Assembly (NCBI GenBank): GCA_039707465.1
Contig: CM077649.1
Location: 17,317,001-17,381,000 of the forward strand
Source of the DNA: Rhabdophis nuchalis
Lineage: Eukaryota; Chordata; Lepidosauria; Squamata; Natricidae
Direction of reading: 5' to 3'
DNA: 64,000 bases
Positions 20,866-32,196 of this stretch are shown one piece after another. The notes beneath the pieces were generated by a model. The model had not been told where the DNA came from. It searched no databases and saw only the letters and a program-made list of their open reading frames with translations. Position 1 is the first letter of the stretch; the number at the start of each line of letters is the position of its first letter. The translations under genes were made by a program, and so were the position numbers.

Positions 20866-20971
20866 TTATTTTATATAAATTTCTATCGCATCTTCATAAA
20901 AATAGCTAGTTTGATTTTATCACAAGGCACATGTTAAGATATACTTTGTACTTGCTAGCACCAAACAGCAG

Positions 20972-20977
20972 AATAAA
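20972..20977 (+). terminator. Candidate polyadenylation signal AATAAA (distal)
   Basis: Second canonical hexamer 136 bp after the first. Either or both may be used; sequence alone does not decide. Confidence 0.4.
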
Positions 20978-21412
20978 TTAAAGATCTAGATATTCTCTTA
21001 TCCCACTGGAATGCACGTTGTATATCAATTCACCATTAATAGGAATTAATGTTATGATCTACTTTTCATGCTTATCTGGATTTAATATAATTCAAATTGA
21101 AGTTAAGTAAACTAGTCCAAGTCACATTTATGTTCCATTGAATTTCATGTTATACATGGCAACCATTTGAAATTAAATTGTGTGGTAAACCATTTCTGCC
21201 ATTTTATAATGAAAGTGCACCTGTTTACTTCATATCCTGAAGTCTCAAATTCTTGCTGTGCATTGTGAACATTCTTGGAACTCTGAAGTAGTTCATTTGA
21301 TGGATGCTGTACAAAGTGCCTGTGCAGCTGGATTTTAATCTTTTTACATTGCTGTTGTTGAGAAATAAAATTCAAAATCAGATTATATGCTAGATGATTA
21401 CATACTCTAGAA

Positions 21413-21547
21413 CAGGGGTCTCCAACCTTTGCAACTTTAAGTCTGAAGGACTTCAGCTCCCAGAATTCTCCAGCCAGCAAAGCTGGCTGGAGAATTCTGG
21501 GAGCTGAAGTCCTTCAGACTTAAAGTTGCAAAGGTTGGAGACCCCTG
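21413..21547. mobile_element. Full-length foldback hAT MITE, TSD CTCTAGAA
   Basis: Perfect-type inverted repeat with exact CTCTAGAA at 21405-21412 and 21548-21555. Appears young: the arms are essentially identical. Confidence 0.92.
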
Positions 21548-21967
21548 CTCTAGAAGTCAAATTTCCCTAAAAGTATAAAATAATTTCTGGGTAAACACTA
21601 GAGAGCATACAAAACTCAAAAGGTTCACTATTTTTCCATCCTGCTTGAAAATATTTTAAGTTATGTTCCATAGTATTGAGGACATTTTGTTACTTCTCAA
21701 GGACATCTCTTCCTTTTTAAAAAAAATATATATTTCAGACAAATGGAAAATCCTTTCATTACTTTTTTTTCTCCTGCTTTGAATCCTATCATCATTCACA
21801 TTATGGTTGAGTTCACACATTAAGCTAACCTATAAGGTGGCTTGTTTTAGTTTTGTGAAGATCATAAATCAAATTACTGAAGTTTATAAACCATGATTTT
21901 TGGCATTGCATGATGCAAGAATCCAACCTAATTACTATATTTTATTCAGTAATTCAATATTAAATAA

Positions 21968-22352
21968 ACCATATCTTTATTTATTTAAATTTATACCCCG
22001 CCCTTCTCCTAAAAAAGGACCCAGGGGTTATTAAAACCATACAAAAATACATAATTATTAAAAACTATTAAACTATCCCTGTGCTAAAACTAATAAAACT
22101 ACAATTTAAAATTTTCCCTATAAAAGTCAGAAACGGGGGTTATGCTAGGCCGGCTTGTTGGAATAAATAAGTTTTAAGATGTTGGCGGAAAAGGTGGAGG
22201 TCCCCGATGATGCGTAGAGTGGGGGATAGGTTGTTCCAGAGGGCTGGGCACGCCACAGAGAAGGCTCTTCCCCTGGGCGTCGCCAACCGGCCGACGGTAC
22301 CTGGAGAAGGCCCTCTCTGTGGGAGCGGAGCGGTCGAAGGGATGTAATAATC
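21968..22352 (-). mobile_element. L2 LINE 3' end, antisense
   Basis: Starts with the reversed tail TTTATTTAAATTTATACCCCGCCC and continues into the reversed reverse-transcriptase C-terminus (GAGAAGGCTCTTCCCCTGGG, CTCTCTGTGGGAGCGG). 5' truncated. Confidence 0.85.
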
Positions 22353-22782
22353 TTAGTGTAATAATCTTAGTGTAATAAATGAACCATACCAATCTATTTT
22401 TGAATATAACTAAAACCAAAAATATTAAGGTACACCTTTAATCAAGTGGCAGCTTTTTGTTAGTGGGTAACCAGATTCCATTTAGAATAAGTGGTTATGG
22501 AAATAACCAGGATTCAAGACATGAAAGATTTTGTGGGTTAAAAAGATGACCTTGGATAACACCAACAAACAATTCAGTTTCAGCAGATCTTACATAATAT
22601 GACAACATTGGATTGCTCTTTTAGGCATGCAGGAACTTGAACTTTGTAGCAGCTGCAGTTCTGGGCAATCATGCAGAGTAAATCAGTCATCTCAGAATGA
22701 GATGGTAAGGCCATGAGTGGCCATTGCTAATGCCTTCTGTTTCAAAAAAAGGTCATAAGTGTACCATCAGGAGTGTTTTCTG

Positions 22783-22850
22783 TGGAGATTCTCAGTCAAC
22801 CAGGTCATAGTAGTCCCCAAGATTCTTTTTCAAGAGGCAACTGGACAAGA
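22783..22850 (-). repeat. Fragment of the intron 1 retroposon family
   Basis: GAGATTCTCAGTCAACCAGG...CTTTTTCAAGAGGCAACTGGAC matches 6671-6735. Confidence 0.65.
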
Positions 22851-23382
22851 GGCAATTCTACACAACTTCTTCCTCACTGTACATTTCTTTCTCCTCAATT
22901 GCCAATATCCCTAAATAATTCAAAATTTCTTAACTACACTAAACCATTATCATTATTCAAAATTCTCGAACTACAATGAGACACCAATACCACACACAAG
23001 TATACACAAATATATATTGAGCCTATTAGAGAAGGCACACTAGTTATCTTAGATAAATTTTCAGATAAGACAGCTTGCATTATAATAAACAATTCTTTAG
23101 GTCAAGAAGGAACTCAAAGCAGAGAAAAGATTATTTTTTTAAACCCAATTGGGATTATAGATTATACCAAAAGGTAGAAGACAGCAAAAAGAAATATATA
23201 AACCAGCTCCAAGACTGGCACACCCTGACCACCTCTTGGAGAACTGTACCGAGTAGATTTTCCCCCCACAAAAATGAAAAGGCCTATGGAATTGACTAGA
23301 CCCCTGCCTGTATGGCTGTTTCTCTGCCATTAGTAGGAAAACTTTCCACTATACATAAGATTGAATTCCTTATAGTGCAGTT

Positions 23383-23537
23383 CAGAGGTGGGTTGCTAAT
23401 TTTTTTACTATTGGTTCTGGCGTGCTTCTGCACACACTTGTGCATGCACATGGCAGTTCTGTGCATCCAAGCAGGTGGGCGGAGCCTCCTGCTGCCGCTA
23501 CTACTGGTTCGCCCGAACCAGCAGCAATCCACCTCTG
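23383..23537. mobile_element. hAT MITE (CAGAGGTGGGTTGC), TSD GTGCAGTT/GTGCAGCT
   Basis: Ends CAGAGGTGGGTTGC and GCAATCCACCTCTG; 7 of 8 target bases agree. Short version of the CAGTGGTGGGTTTC group at 25382 and 44412. Confidence 0.75.
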
Positions 23538-24185
23538 GTGCAGCTGAATTTTTATGTAAAAGTGCCTAGGCTCTCATGAAGACTATCACCAGGTGGGACA
23601 CCACTTTTGTCAGATTTGGGGGGGGGGGGGAAATGGTCAGGTATTTCCTGAGGCTAACCAATACTGGCAAAAATTTAACAGGAAATTCATAACAAGAGCA
23701 AGAGAATTAGAATAGAGATTCATTCTTCGGTTTATTCGACTCAGCTTAATATTTTTCAAGGAACTCTGCCAAATGTTACAGGGAAAGTTCACAATCAGGT
23801 CAGGATTGCAGTGTTCATTCAATGCTATTAATTCCCAGCATCTGGAAGACAGAATTGATGTTCAGGAGATCAAAAGCAACATGCACCTGAGACATTGCTG
23901 TCTGATAGAATTTTATCTTATTATCTGTTTACTGTAACCGGATTGTGGTTGTGATTCCAGCTGCCTCCTGAAAAAGCAGCTTTGGGACAACCGTGACCTG
24001 GATGACTGAGAATCTCCAGAGATTTTTAGCTATTCACTTTGGGATGAACATCCTTCAAATGGTGTGGGGCTATGAGTGGATTTCCAGAAAAATTGCAGAC
24101 TATAGGAACCATTTGTACTTCAGTTTGAGATGCAAACAACACAGACTCATCCCCAACAGCCTGCACCTGTCTTCAACACTTAAGT
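23538..24185. other. Intergenic, with one retroposon fragment
   Basis: A G run at 23619-23630; the retroposon-family segment TGCCTCCTGAAAAAGCAGC...GACTGAGAATCTCC is at about 23960-24017. Otherwise unrecognised. Confidence 0.45.
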
Positions 24186-24299
24186 CAGGAGTCTCCAACC
24201 TTTGCAACTTTAAGTCTGAAGGACTTCAGCTCCCAGAATTCTCCAGCCAGCTTTGCTGAAGTCCTTCAGACTTAAAGTTGCAAAGGTTGGAGACCCCTG
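24186..24299. mobile_element. Foldback hAT MITE with internal deletion, TSD ACTTAAGT/ACTTAAGG
   Basis: CAGGAGTCTCC to GGAGACCCCTG; the right arm has lost about 20 bp next to the centre. Target duplication 7 of 8. Confidence 0.85.
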
Positions 24300-24474
24300 A
24301 CTTAAGGGACACAGGAGAGAAAACATCCAGCAGCCAAGAAGGTTCCAAAACCATTTGCACAACTCAGGTGACCCTGAGGATACAGATAAACCTCCAAGTG
24401 GCCTCAATGACTCTCTAAAAGAATGCAAATGACCAGCTGTCTGCAAGGAATATAAATCCTTCCATTTCCCACCA

Positions 24475-24600
24475 TCCAGTCAGAGCTGAAGAAGCGTCTT
24501 GGGTGAGAAGCAAAATGTCTTCAAAGAAAAAACAAGAAAGTCCCATTGCCTCCTGAAAAAGCACCTTTGGGATCTGAATGACTGAGAATTTACAGAGTCA
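24475..24600 (+). repeat. Fragment of the intron 1 retroposon family
   Basis: CAGAGCTGAAGAAGCGTCTTGG...AAATGTCTTC...GACTGAGAATTTAC is the reverse complement of the 6663-6809 element, extended at the 5' side. Confidence 0.65.
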
Positions 24601-25381
24601 TTGTGATGGGAGGGGAATCTCCTAAAGTGCCTGTTAATATTATTCTAGCCTCGAGTTAAGTTGTTTCAAATCATAGTCCACCACGAATCCACGATAGTCT
24701 TGATCTTCCACGTAAACTGACAAGAATCAGGAGAAGCATATTTTTCTCCAGCTTTGATAACCAAAGCTTGGTGACGTTCTATCAGACAAGCCTGTCATAG
24801 CTGGTTTCCTACATCTTAAGATTTCCACCAACAGGTCTTGGAGACACAGTTTAGAAGAAACCTTATATTCATAGAAGTTTTATATTGTATGAGCAGCTTC
24901 ATTGTTACATGTTTTAACAGAAGTATTGATCAAATGCATTACTATTTACATCATCTTCCTGTTAAAGAGCTTGATGGAGTATCCAACAAGCACCACACAG
25001 TCCTACAATTTACTTAATTAAAAATGCCCAGTAAAAATAAAAACAAATCTAGAAAAGTAGAGCTGTCAAACCATACTTAGAATGATTTGACAGAATTATT
25101 ATCATCAGATGAAAATATATTTCTAGTTGTTGTTTATATCATGGTACTAACCACATTTCCTGTGAGGATTTTTCAAATTGAGATTCAGATGTTTAGAAGA
25201 CTTTAGGTTTAATCATCACTGAATAGGTTGAAGCTAGATTTTTGAGAAACTACCGGAAGATTATCTCTTATTTGGGCTTATGTCATAATTTTTTTCAAAT
25301 ACATAGCTACTTTTTTATTTGGTGATTTATGGGCAACTAATACTGTATATATACTGTAATCTTGTAAGATTGGGACTATAT
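24601..25381. other. Intergenic, nothing recognised
   Basis: AT-rich unique sequence with no repeat or exon signature. Confidence 0.45.
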
Positions 25382-25868
25382 CAGTGGTGGGTTTCAAAAT
25401 TTTTAGAACCTCTTCTGTAGGCGTGGCCTGCTTTGTGGGAGTGGCTTGCTGGCCATGTGACTGGGTGGGAGTGGCTTGGCAGCCATGTGACTGGGTGGGA
25501 GTGGCTTGGCAGCCATGTGACTGGGTGAGCGTGGCCAACTTGTAAACTGTGGTGAAGCTCACTTAACAATGCTCTTGCTCAGCAACCAAATGTTGGCTCA
25601 GAAACTCTGGCATTTGAAGCAGGCAAGTCTTACAGCGATCAAGTTACAAGACCCTTGCACCCCTAACCCTTCAGAAAAAAACCCCCAGGGGTGTTTAAAC
25701 TTGACAGCTTTAAGACTTGTGGACTTCAACTCCCAGAATTCCTCCTCTCGCTCTTCATCTTGATGATGCACGGATGGGGGAGGGAGCTGGAACCGGTTCT
25801 AAATGGCCCTGTAGATTTGTGGAATCTCTTCTATAGAAGAGGTTAGAACTGGCAGGAACCCACCCCTG
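25382..25868. mobile_element. Non-autonomous hAT element (CAGTGGTGGGTTTC), TSD GACTATAT
   Basis: Ends CAGTGGTGGGTTTC and GGAACCCACCCCTG; exact GACTATAT at 25374-25381 and 25869-25876. Inside are three tandem 30-bp units (25435-25524), a CTCACTTAAC segment shared with a dispersed repeat family, and a foldback-arm piece (GTGGACTTCAACTCCCAGAA). Confidence 0.85.
25435..25524. repeat. Three-copy 30-bp tandem repeat within the hAT element
   Basis: Units start GTGGGAGTGGCTTG and end CATGTGACTGG; units 2 and 3 are identical, unit 1 differs at few bases. Confidence 0.9.
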
Positions 25869-26869
25869 GACTATATGATCATACGTATAACTTTGTATCT
25901 GTATTCTGCATCAATTACTACTTCTGGACAGCACATTAAGGATAGTTTTTTGTAAAGAAGCACCTCAAAATCCAGTGAGGAGACTATTAGATACGAATCA
26001 AAGTTATTGTATTTTAGAAATAGTCATGGCAAGTCAATTAGCCAAAGCTGGACATATAATGAAATTTATTAAACATGAGAGCAATGAAAATCTATAAACT
26101 GAAGTACAGTGGCAGAAAGCCTACAAGTCTAACACCCATGTAACACAAATTGCAGTGCAGTGATTGTCCACCAGCAGATGTTCCACGCTGTTTATAGGAG
26201 ACATTTTTCCCCCTCTAGGAAAAGGGACAAGGATGATCCTGGGTATATGGCACTCCTATACCAGTAGAACAGGAGTACCCAGATTAAGTCAGCTCGTCAA
26301 TTCAGACCAGGTAAGAAAACCGATTCCGCAAGATATACTGGAACTCTATTGATAGACGCAATCATATTATCATCATCTTCCCATGAAGGTGCAGGATCCA
26401 CTTTTCAGATCAACGAATACCATCTTGCATGGCCAAACACAACCTCCAAGTCATGTCTGCATTTTGACTGAGATGGCTGTAGATATCGATATAAGCAATG
26501 GCAACACAATTCTGAAATCCTGACAGCACTTTCCCTTCCCTTCCTTTTATTCAAAAGAGACTCAAGTTGATATCATTTAAGTTTCTTTGTTCTTTCTTTC
26601 CAGGCCTAATTCCTTTTTTACTAACTGCTACATACTTTCTCCAAGGATATCTCTATAAATCTCTGTAGAATCTTTGCCTGGTGACTAAGATATTGAGATC
26701 AGAACATGGGTACAAATGGCTGCCATGCTGCCATGGACGGTCTCAAAAGATCAATTTAGCAGAAGACAAATTGTTGCTGCTTCCCCAACAGCCTTTGCTT
26801 GAACCAGCTGTTCTGAGTTATTTATACCACTTCAGTTTGCCTTTCTCTTTTTTGGGGGGGGGGGGGGAA
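25869..26869. other. Intergenic, nothing recognised
   Basis: Unique sequence; a G run of about 12 at 26856-26867 abuts the CR1 3' end. Confidence 0.45.
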
Positions 26870-27537
26870 GCAAATACAATACAATAGCAGAGTTGGAAGG
26901 GACCTTGTAGGTCTTCTAGTCCAACCCCCTGTGTGGGCAGGAACCTCATACCATTTCAGACAAATGGCTATCTAACATCTTTTTAAAGACTTCCAGGGTT
27001 GGGGCATTCACAACTTCTGGAGGCAAGCTGTTCCAGAGGTTAATTGTTCTGACTGTCAGGAAATTTCTCCTTAGTTCTAAGTTGCTTCTCTCCTTGATTA
27101 GTTTCCACCCATTGCTTCTTGTCCTGCCCCCAGGTGCCTTGGAGCATAATTTGACTCCCTCTTCTTTTTGGCACCCTCTGAGATATCGGAACACTGCTAT
27201 CATGTCTCCCCTGGTCCTTCTCTTCCTCAAACTAGACATACCCAGCTCCTGCAACAGTTCCCAGTTCTTCATATGTTTTAGTCTCCAGTCCCCTAATCAT
27301 CTTGGTTGCTCTTCTCTGCACTCTTTCCAGAGTCTCCACGTCTTTTCTACATCGTGGCGACCAAAACTGTATACAGTATTCCAAGTGCGGCCTTACCAAG
27401 GCACTATACAGTGGCATTAACATTTCACGTGATCTAGATTCTATCCCTCTGTTTATGCAGCCTAGAACTGTGTTGGCTTTTTTGGCAGCTGCTGCACACT
27501 GCTGGCTCATATTTAAATGGTTGTCCACTAAGATTTA
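26870..27537 (-). mobile_element. CR1 LINE 3' portion, antisense, coding remnant
   Basis: Longest recent CR1 copy here. The minus strand encodes the C-terminal part of CR1 reverse transcriptase in two overlapping frames ([14 protein letters not shown]... then [14 protein letters not shown]...WNSLPPEVVN), so one frameshift near 27250. The 3' end is the GGGACCTTGTAGGTCTTCTAG block with an ATTGT tail at 26870-26890. 5' truncated; inactive. Confidence 0.92.
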
Positions 27538-27548
27538 AAACTTAAAAC

Positions 27549-27591
27549 TTTAAAACTTACAGGCAAAAGATATTTGCCTGTAAGTTTTAAA
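27549..27591. repeat. Perfect 19-bp inverted repeat, 5-bp spacer
   Basis: TTTAAAACTTACAGGCAAA and its exact complement around AGATA, 12 bp beyond the 5' edge of the CR1 copy. Confidence 0.9.
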
Positions 27592-28739
27592 AGAAATGTA
27601 TTGGGGCTTTTTTGTGGACTGACATTAATAAATAAGATTTCTGAGGCTGGTGTTTTGTATTTCAGACATCAAGTGAAGCATCTGCTGAAGCTTGGATAAT
27701 AGAGCATTTTCAACAATCCTACCAGTGTCAGAACTGAAATCAATCCCACTTACATTGAAATTATAGATGGGGGAAAATACTTTCACTCCTAATTACAGAT
27801 GGGAAAAATTGGAGGACATCACTATGTTGTCTCATTTTTTTCTCATCTGGAAATAATAAAATGGTTCCATATTGATTTTTCTCCCTTTGCCTCCCCCGAT
27901 AGTTTATATATTTTTTAAAAAAAACTTTCCTAAAACTTCGTGTGATGGATTTAGTTGGATGAAGCCATAAATAGTACACCCACTGCTTTCTTCCATAATA
28001 GAATTTATGATGGAAAGGCTGATGAAACTTAAATAAGAGACATCGGCTCAGTCAAACAAGATTGTATTTTAAGAGGGCGGTTTCTTAAAGATAATAAACT
28101 GTTCCATGCTATTTCAGACAACAGTAAATCTTTGGGAAGCAAATGAGAAGGAGGTTGTTTTCTTGCAGAAAATAAGTTATTGACTTTTCTTCTCCTTTAT
28201 TCTAAATAACATCTCATAGACTTGCACATAGACACTTTTTTTAAGCAACTGGTATCTGCATTTTTTTTTAGAACACAACAGCTTCAAAGCAAAAACAGAA
28301 ACCTGGGGCTGAAGGAAAGAAACCTGTTTCTTTCAAACCTAAAAGCAACCCTATTTTCTAACAATGGTCCGGGATGCTGCAGTTTTATATGTTGCATACA
28401 GTTTTTCGTGGGCGAAGAAAGATAACTGCAGTTGAACTGGATTATTGTTATCTATATCTAATTAATGATTTTGATACTTGTGAAAAATTATTTTATTTCT
28501 AATAATAGTTCTTTTGCCAATTTTATAGAAAGTTGTTATTTCGGAAATTAAAGCTGGAATATGTTTATCTTTTAACGGCAATGTTTATTATGTTTATTAA
28601 ATGTGTTTATGTTTATTAAATTTGTAATACAGTTATGCTGTTAAAAGAAATGAAATATTTTGTTAGTTGATGAAAAAAGTAGCTGATAGGAATGTGAAAA
28701 GTAAAATGCATAGTTAAGGCAAGCCTATATGCTCTAAAA
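27592..28739. other. Intergenic, nothing recognised
   Basis: AT-rich; no repeat family or exon seen. Confidence 0.45.
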
Positions 28740-28874
28740 CAGGGGTCTCCAACCTTTGCAACTTTAAGTCTGAAGGACTTCAGCTCCCAGACTTCTCCAG
28801 CCAGCAAAGCTGGCTGGAGAATTCTGGGAGCTGAAGTCCTTCAGACTTAAAGTTGCAAAGGTTGGAGACCCCTG
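28740..28874. mobile_element. Full-length foldback hAT MITE, TSD CTCTAAAA
   Basis: Inverted repeat with exact CTCTAAAA at 28732-28739 and 28875-28882. Lies 11 bp before a SINE and splits that SINE's own flanking repeat. Confidence 0.92.
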
Positions 28875-28885
28875 CTCTAAAACAA

Positions 28886-29235
28886 GGGACGTGGTGGCTC
28901 AGTGGCTAAAACATTGAGCTTGTCTATCAGAAAGGCTGGCAGTTCGGTGGTTTGAATCCCTAGCACTGCATAACGGAGTGAGCTCCCGTTACTTGTCCCA
29001 GCTTCTGCCAACCTAGCAGTTCGAAAGCATGTAAAAAAATGCAAGTAGAAAAATAGGTACCACTTTGGTGGGAAGGTAGCAGTGTTCCACGTGCCTTTGG
29101 CATTTAGTCTTGCCGGCCACATGACCACAGAGACGTCTTTAGACAATGCTGGCTCTTCGGCTTTGAAACGGAGATGAGCACCCGCTCTAGAGTTGGGAAC
29201 AACTAGGGCATATGTGTGAGCAGAACTTTTATCCT
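28886..29235 (+). mobile_element. tRNA-derived SINE, full length
   Basis: Pol III-type head with A box TGGCTCAGTGG and B box GGTTTGAATCCC. The tRNA-unrelated body follows (GTAACGGAGTGAGCTCCCGTT-type, GCCGGCCACATGACC, GGAGATGAGCACC) and ends CTTTTATCCTTATC. TATATGCTCT follows it and also lies before the upstream MITE, a likely insertion duplication. Confidence 0.85.
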
Positions 29236-29483
29236 TATCTTATATGCTCTGACCATGATCAAAAGACACCAATTCATCTCTTCTGAAAACATATTCTCTA
29301 TAATTCTCATTGCTATTTTTACTAAATATTCACTAACCTTCAAAGACAAAAACTATTTAAAATATATTCCCCCACCCAAAATGTCTTTTCACCTGTGGCA
29401 CTACTTTCTATTGATGGGATATGATATGATTTAGGAACCAATATATTTGAAGATTTTTACATTCAGGTGACTTGTAGCTCAAA

Positions 29484-30100
29484 TAATAATAATAATTTTA
29501 ATTTATAAATTTAATTTATAAATAATAATAATTTTAATTTATAAACCGCTCTCTCTCCCCGAAGGGACTCGAGGCGGGGCACAGGGAATTTAAAATACAT
29601 ATAAAATCACAGACATAATACAATATTAAAATGTAATTAAACTTAAACCCTGCGCTAAAATCCCAAACCAACTAAAACTAAACCCCTAAAAAACCCTAAT
29701 AAAACAGTTCGATTACCCCAGGCCGGCCAGGCAGAAGAAATGAGTTTTTAGTTTTTGACAGAGGTCCGTAGTTGTTCTAATTTCGGCGGGAAGGTTGCTC
29801 CAGAGGGTCGGGCCCACCACAGAGAAGGCCCTTCCCCTGGGCGTCGCCCGCTGGCATAGCCTAATGGACGGCACCCGGAGCCTAGTGGACGGCACCCGGT
29901 AAAGTCCCTCTCTGTGGGAGCGAATCGGCCGCAGGGATGTATGGGGCAGGATGCGATCCCGCAGATAGCTAGGTCCCGTGGCATGGAGCGCTTTTAAGAT
30001 GATGACCAACACCTTGAAGCGCACCCGAAAGACGACAGGCAGCCAATGCAGCTCGCGCAGGAGCGGTGTTACATGGGAGAACCTGGAGGTTCCCATAACT
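29484..30100 (-). mobile_element. L2 LINE 3' end, antisense
   Basis: Reversed tail with TAA-rich repeats, then AAACCGCTCTCTCTCCCCGAAG and a long remnant of the reverse-transcriptase C-terminus on the minus strand (VTPLLRELHWLPVVFRVRFK, HATGPSYLRDRILPHTSL). Small duplications (GGCACCCGG twice) disturb it. Confidence 0.88.
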
Positions 30101-30101
30101 G

Positions 30102-30128
30102 CCAACCACAATATATTATTGTGGTTGG
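30102..30128. repeat. Perfect 12-bp hairpin at a LINE junction
   Basis: CCAACCACAATA, spacer TAT, TATTGTGGTTGG, exactly where the antisense L2 homology stops. Confidence 0.85.
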
Positions 30129-30240
30129 TTACACAATCAGCCTGATGTTTAGACTGGATTTGACATTTTTGTCCTACTATTGAGTCTTTCCCAAACTCCT
30201 GGGATGTTGTTGTGTTCAATATTATTACAATGACAATAAA

Positions 30241-30277
<37 letters not shown>

Positions 30278-30290
30278 ATTATTATTGGCC
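30129..30290 (+). mobile_element. LINE 3' UTR and (GAT)n tail, + orientation
   Basis: GAGTCTTTCCCAAACTCC...TTACAATGACAATAAAG followed by GAT then ATT repeats, a LINE 3' terminus of the R4/Dong kind. A related TACAATGACAATAAAGAT tail is seen on the minus strand at 57421-57440. Confidence 0.65.
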
Positions 30291-31460
30291 TGTAGTTTCC
30301 TGGTGCTGCCTCTTTTGTTGGATCTTTCATTACCAGGTAGATTTTGCCAGATGTTAAACAATCTTCTATTTCATCTCCTTGAAATAAGCTGTTATACTGG
30401 TTGGGAAGGAATGGGTTTGGACCAGTCACATGTTTTGACCAAAAATCATGCATTTTATCTTCACCTGGTATTGACCAATTCTTTAGCTCCTTTGCTCTTT
30501 TTCCCACCATGCTTGCTGTTCTTAGAACTTATTTCATTACAGCTATTTTTAAAATTCTTATTCACCTCCTTTATAAGCTGCATTCATGTTCTATTTCTTT
30601 GGTTGTCCCACAGCTGCATCCAGAATTACAAAGTTTTATTCTTTGTCAGGTATTGACTGGTTCACTATAGTCTCTCCAGAGGAAATTGGTAGAAATGTTT
30701 GTATTTTGACTGAAATTGGGGATTTTTCCTAAAGTGTGAAATTTGAGCTTCAAATCTGTCACTTTTCTTGGCTATTCCTCTTATCTGCTGCTTTATTATT
30801 TCCAATGCTTTCTTGATCTTCCTTGTTTCTAGGTGATGTTTCTTGATAAGGTATTCTTCTCCTTCACCTTCTTGCCCTTCAGGTATTCTTTTTGTTCTTC
30901 AGCTTCTTGTCTTTCAACTGTTGTAGTTTGCTTGCATCTGACTTAACATGCTGATCTTATTTTCCATTTCATTGGTGCACTGGTTGGCTTTTTTCTTCTT
31001 TCTTGTTTTTGCATTCCAATATTCAGTTATAACTGAAACTGTGTTGTACATTAGTTAGTTGGTTTGTTTCTTGCAGTGAGCTGGTTTTTATATTTTATAT
31101 TACAATATTATTATCTTTTAATATTTGTGTTAGCTATTTCTTTGAAGCAAACTTCATTGCAGACAGTCTTATTCTGTTGTTTTTGTGCTGTTCTAGATAC
31201 TCAGCTTTGTTTCCATTCATTTTTTAGCTAGACAGCTTTGTTATTTCTAATGATGCTTCAATATCTATGTTGGCTCCCTCTACTGCTGACTGTTTCTGGT
31301 TTGCCTTTACAGTCTGAACTACTTCTGGCAAGGCTTCAATTTCTGTGCCCTGGGTTGACCTTTGCAGTTCTTTTGATTCCGATTCTGTGAATACTTTATT
31401 TCATACTGTAAATCGACCTTGATCTGCTAGCCTCCATTCTGTTACTTCTGACATTGAATG
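30291..31460 (-). mobile_element. R4/Dong-like LINE internal fragment, antisense
   Basis: The minus strand encodes a segment like NWSIPGEDKMHDFWSK, then DEIEDCLTSGKIYLVMKD and APGNYRPI, the start of the reverse-transcriptase domain of R2/R4-type elements. It breaks off inside a simple repeat at 30290. Upstream (to 31460) the frame is decayed. 3' truncated, which is unusual for a LINE. Confidence 0.7.
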
Positions 31461-31462
31461 TT

Positions 31463-31880
31463 AGAATCATTGGGCTGGAAGGGACCTTGGAGGTTTTCTA
31501 ATCCAGAGTTCCCCAACCTTTCTGGATTTGTAGACTGGTGGTTGTGGGGAGAGGGGTTTGTTCTGTGAGAGCAGAAGGCAAGTGTGCATGCATGCAGCTC
31601 CTTTGTGTGCATGGCATGCACATGTGCCCACTGCTTGCGCAAATGGAGCACATCTGCATGCACTTACCTGCTTCTCATGCATGTATGCACTGACCCACCG
31701 TTTCCTTGGCTCGGTTGCAAACTGCTCACTGGCCACAACTGGGCTACCACACAGAGGTTGAGGACCCCTATTGTAGTCCAACTTGCTACCCAAGTCAGAA
31801 GTCCTTATACCATCCTGGACAAATGAATGTTCAATCTTTTCTTTAAAAACTCCAGTGATGGACCACCCACAATGCCGAGA
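31463..31880 (-). mobile_element. CR1 3' end, antisense, split by a hAT element
   Basis: GGGCTGGAAGGGACCTTGGAGG before, and AGTCCAACTTGCTACCC...GGACCACCCACAATGCC after, the element at 31504-31770. Confidence 0.75.
31504..31770. mobile_element. hAT element inserted in CR1
   Basis: CAGAGTTCCCCAACCTTTCTGG to GGTTGAGGACCCCTA; flanks TTCTAATC and TTGTAGTC match at 6 of 8. The hAT arrived after the CR1. Confidence 0.7.
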
Positions 31881-32196
31881 ATTTCTCCTGTATCAAACTA
31901 GCCAAACAAATCACAATAAGTATTAATTTGTTTAATGATAATATTCAACCTTTTTCAACAGAAATCTTAAGGACCACTTATATAATACAGACATCACCAA
32001 TTATATAATTTAAATTTCCAATCTACTGTTTTATTTTATGTTATTTTACTGCAAGCACAGATGGCACTTAAGTCTTATTCTCATAGTGAGTCTATTTAGA
32101 TGAATTAGAAAACTATGGTTTGCTACTAAACATTATCATAAGTCTGGGCGTACAAAGGAAATGAGGACAGAAGATCAATAGTGCATATGCCTAGGC

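Larger units (their letters stand above)
20978..22782. other. Intergenic DNA after ADAMTS1
   Basis: Outside the MITE at 21413 and the L2 copy at 21968 nothing is recognised. Confidence 0.5.

Noticed and set aside
23339..23569. Open frame on the + strand with Cys-rich segment
   Set aside because: It spans a hAT MITE with matching ends and near-perfect target duplication.
28886..28960. tRNA gene
   Set aside because: A- and B-box-like motifs belong to the SINE head; no full cloverleaf and the SINE body follows.
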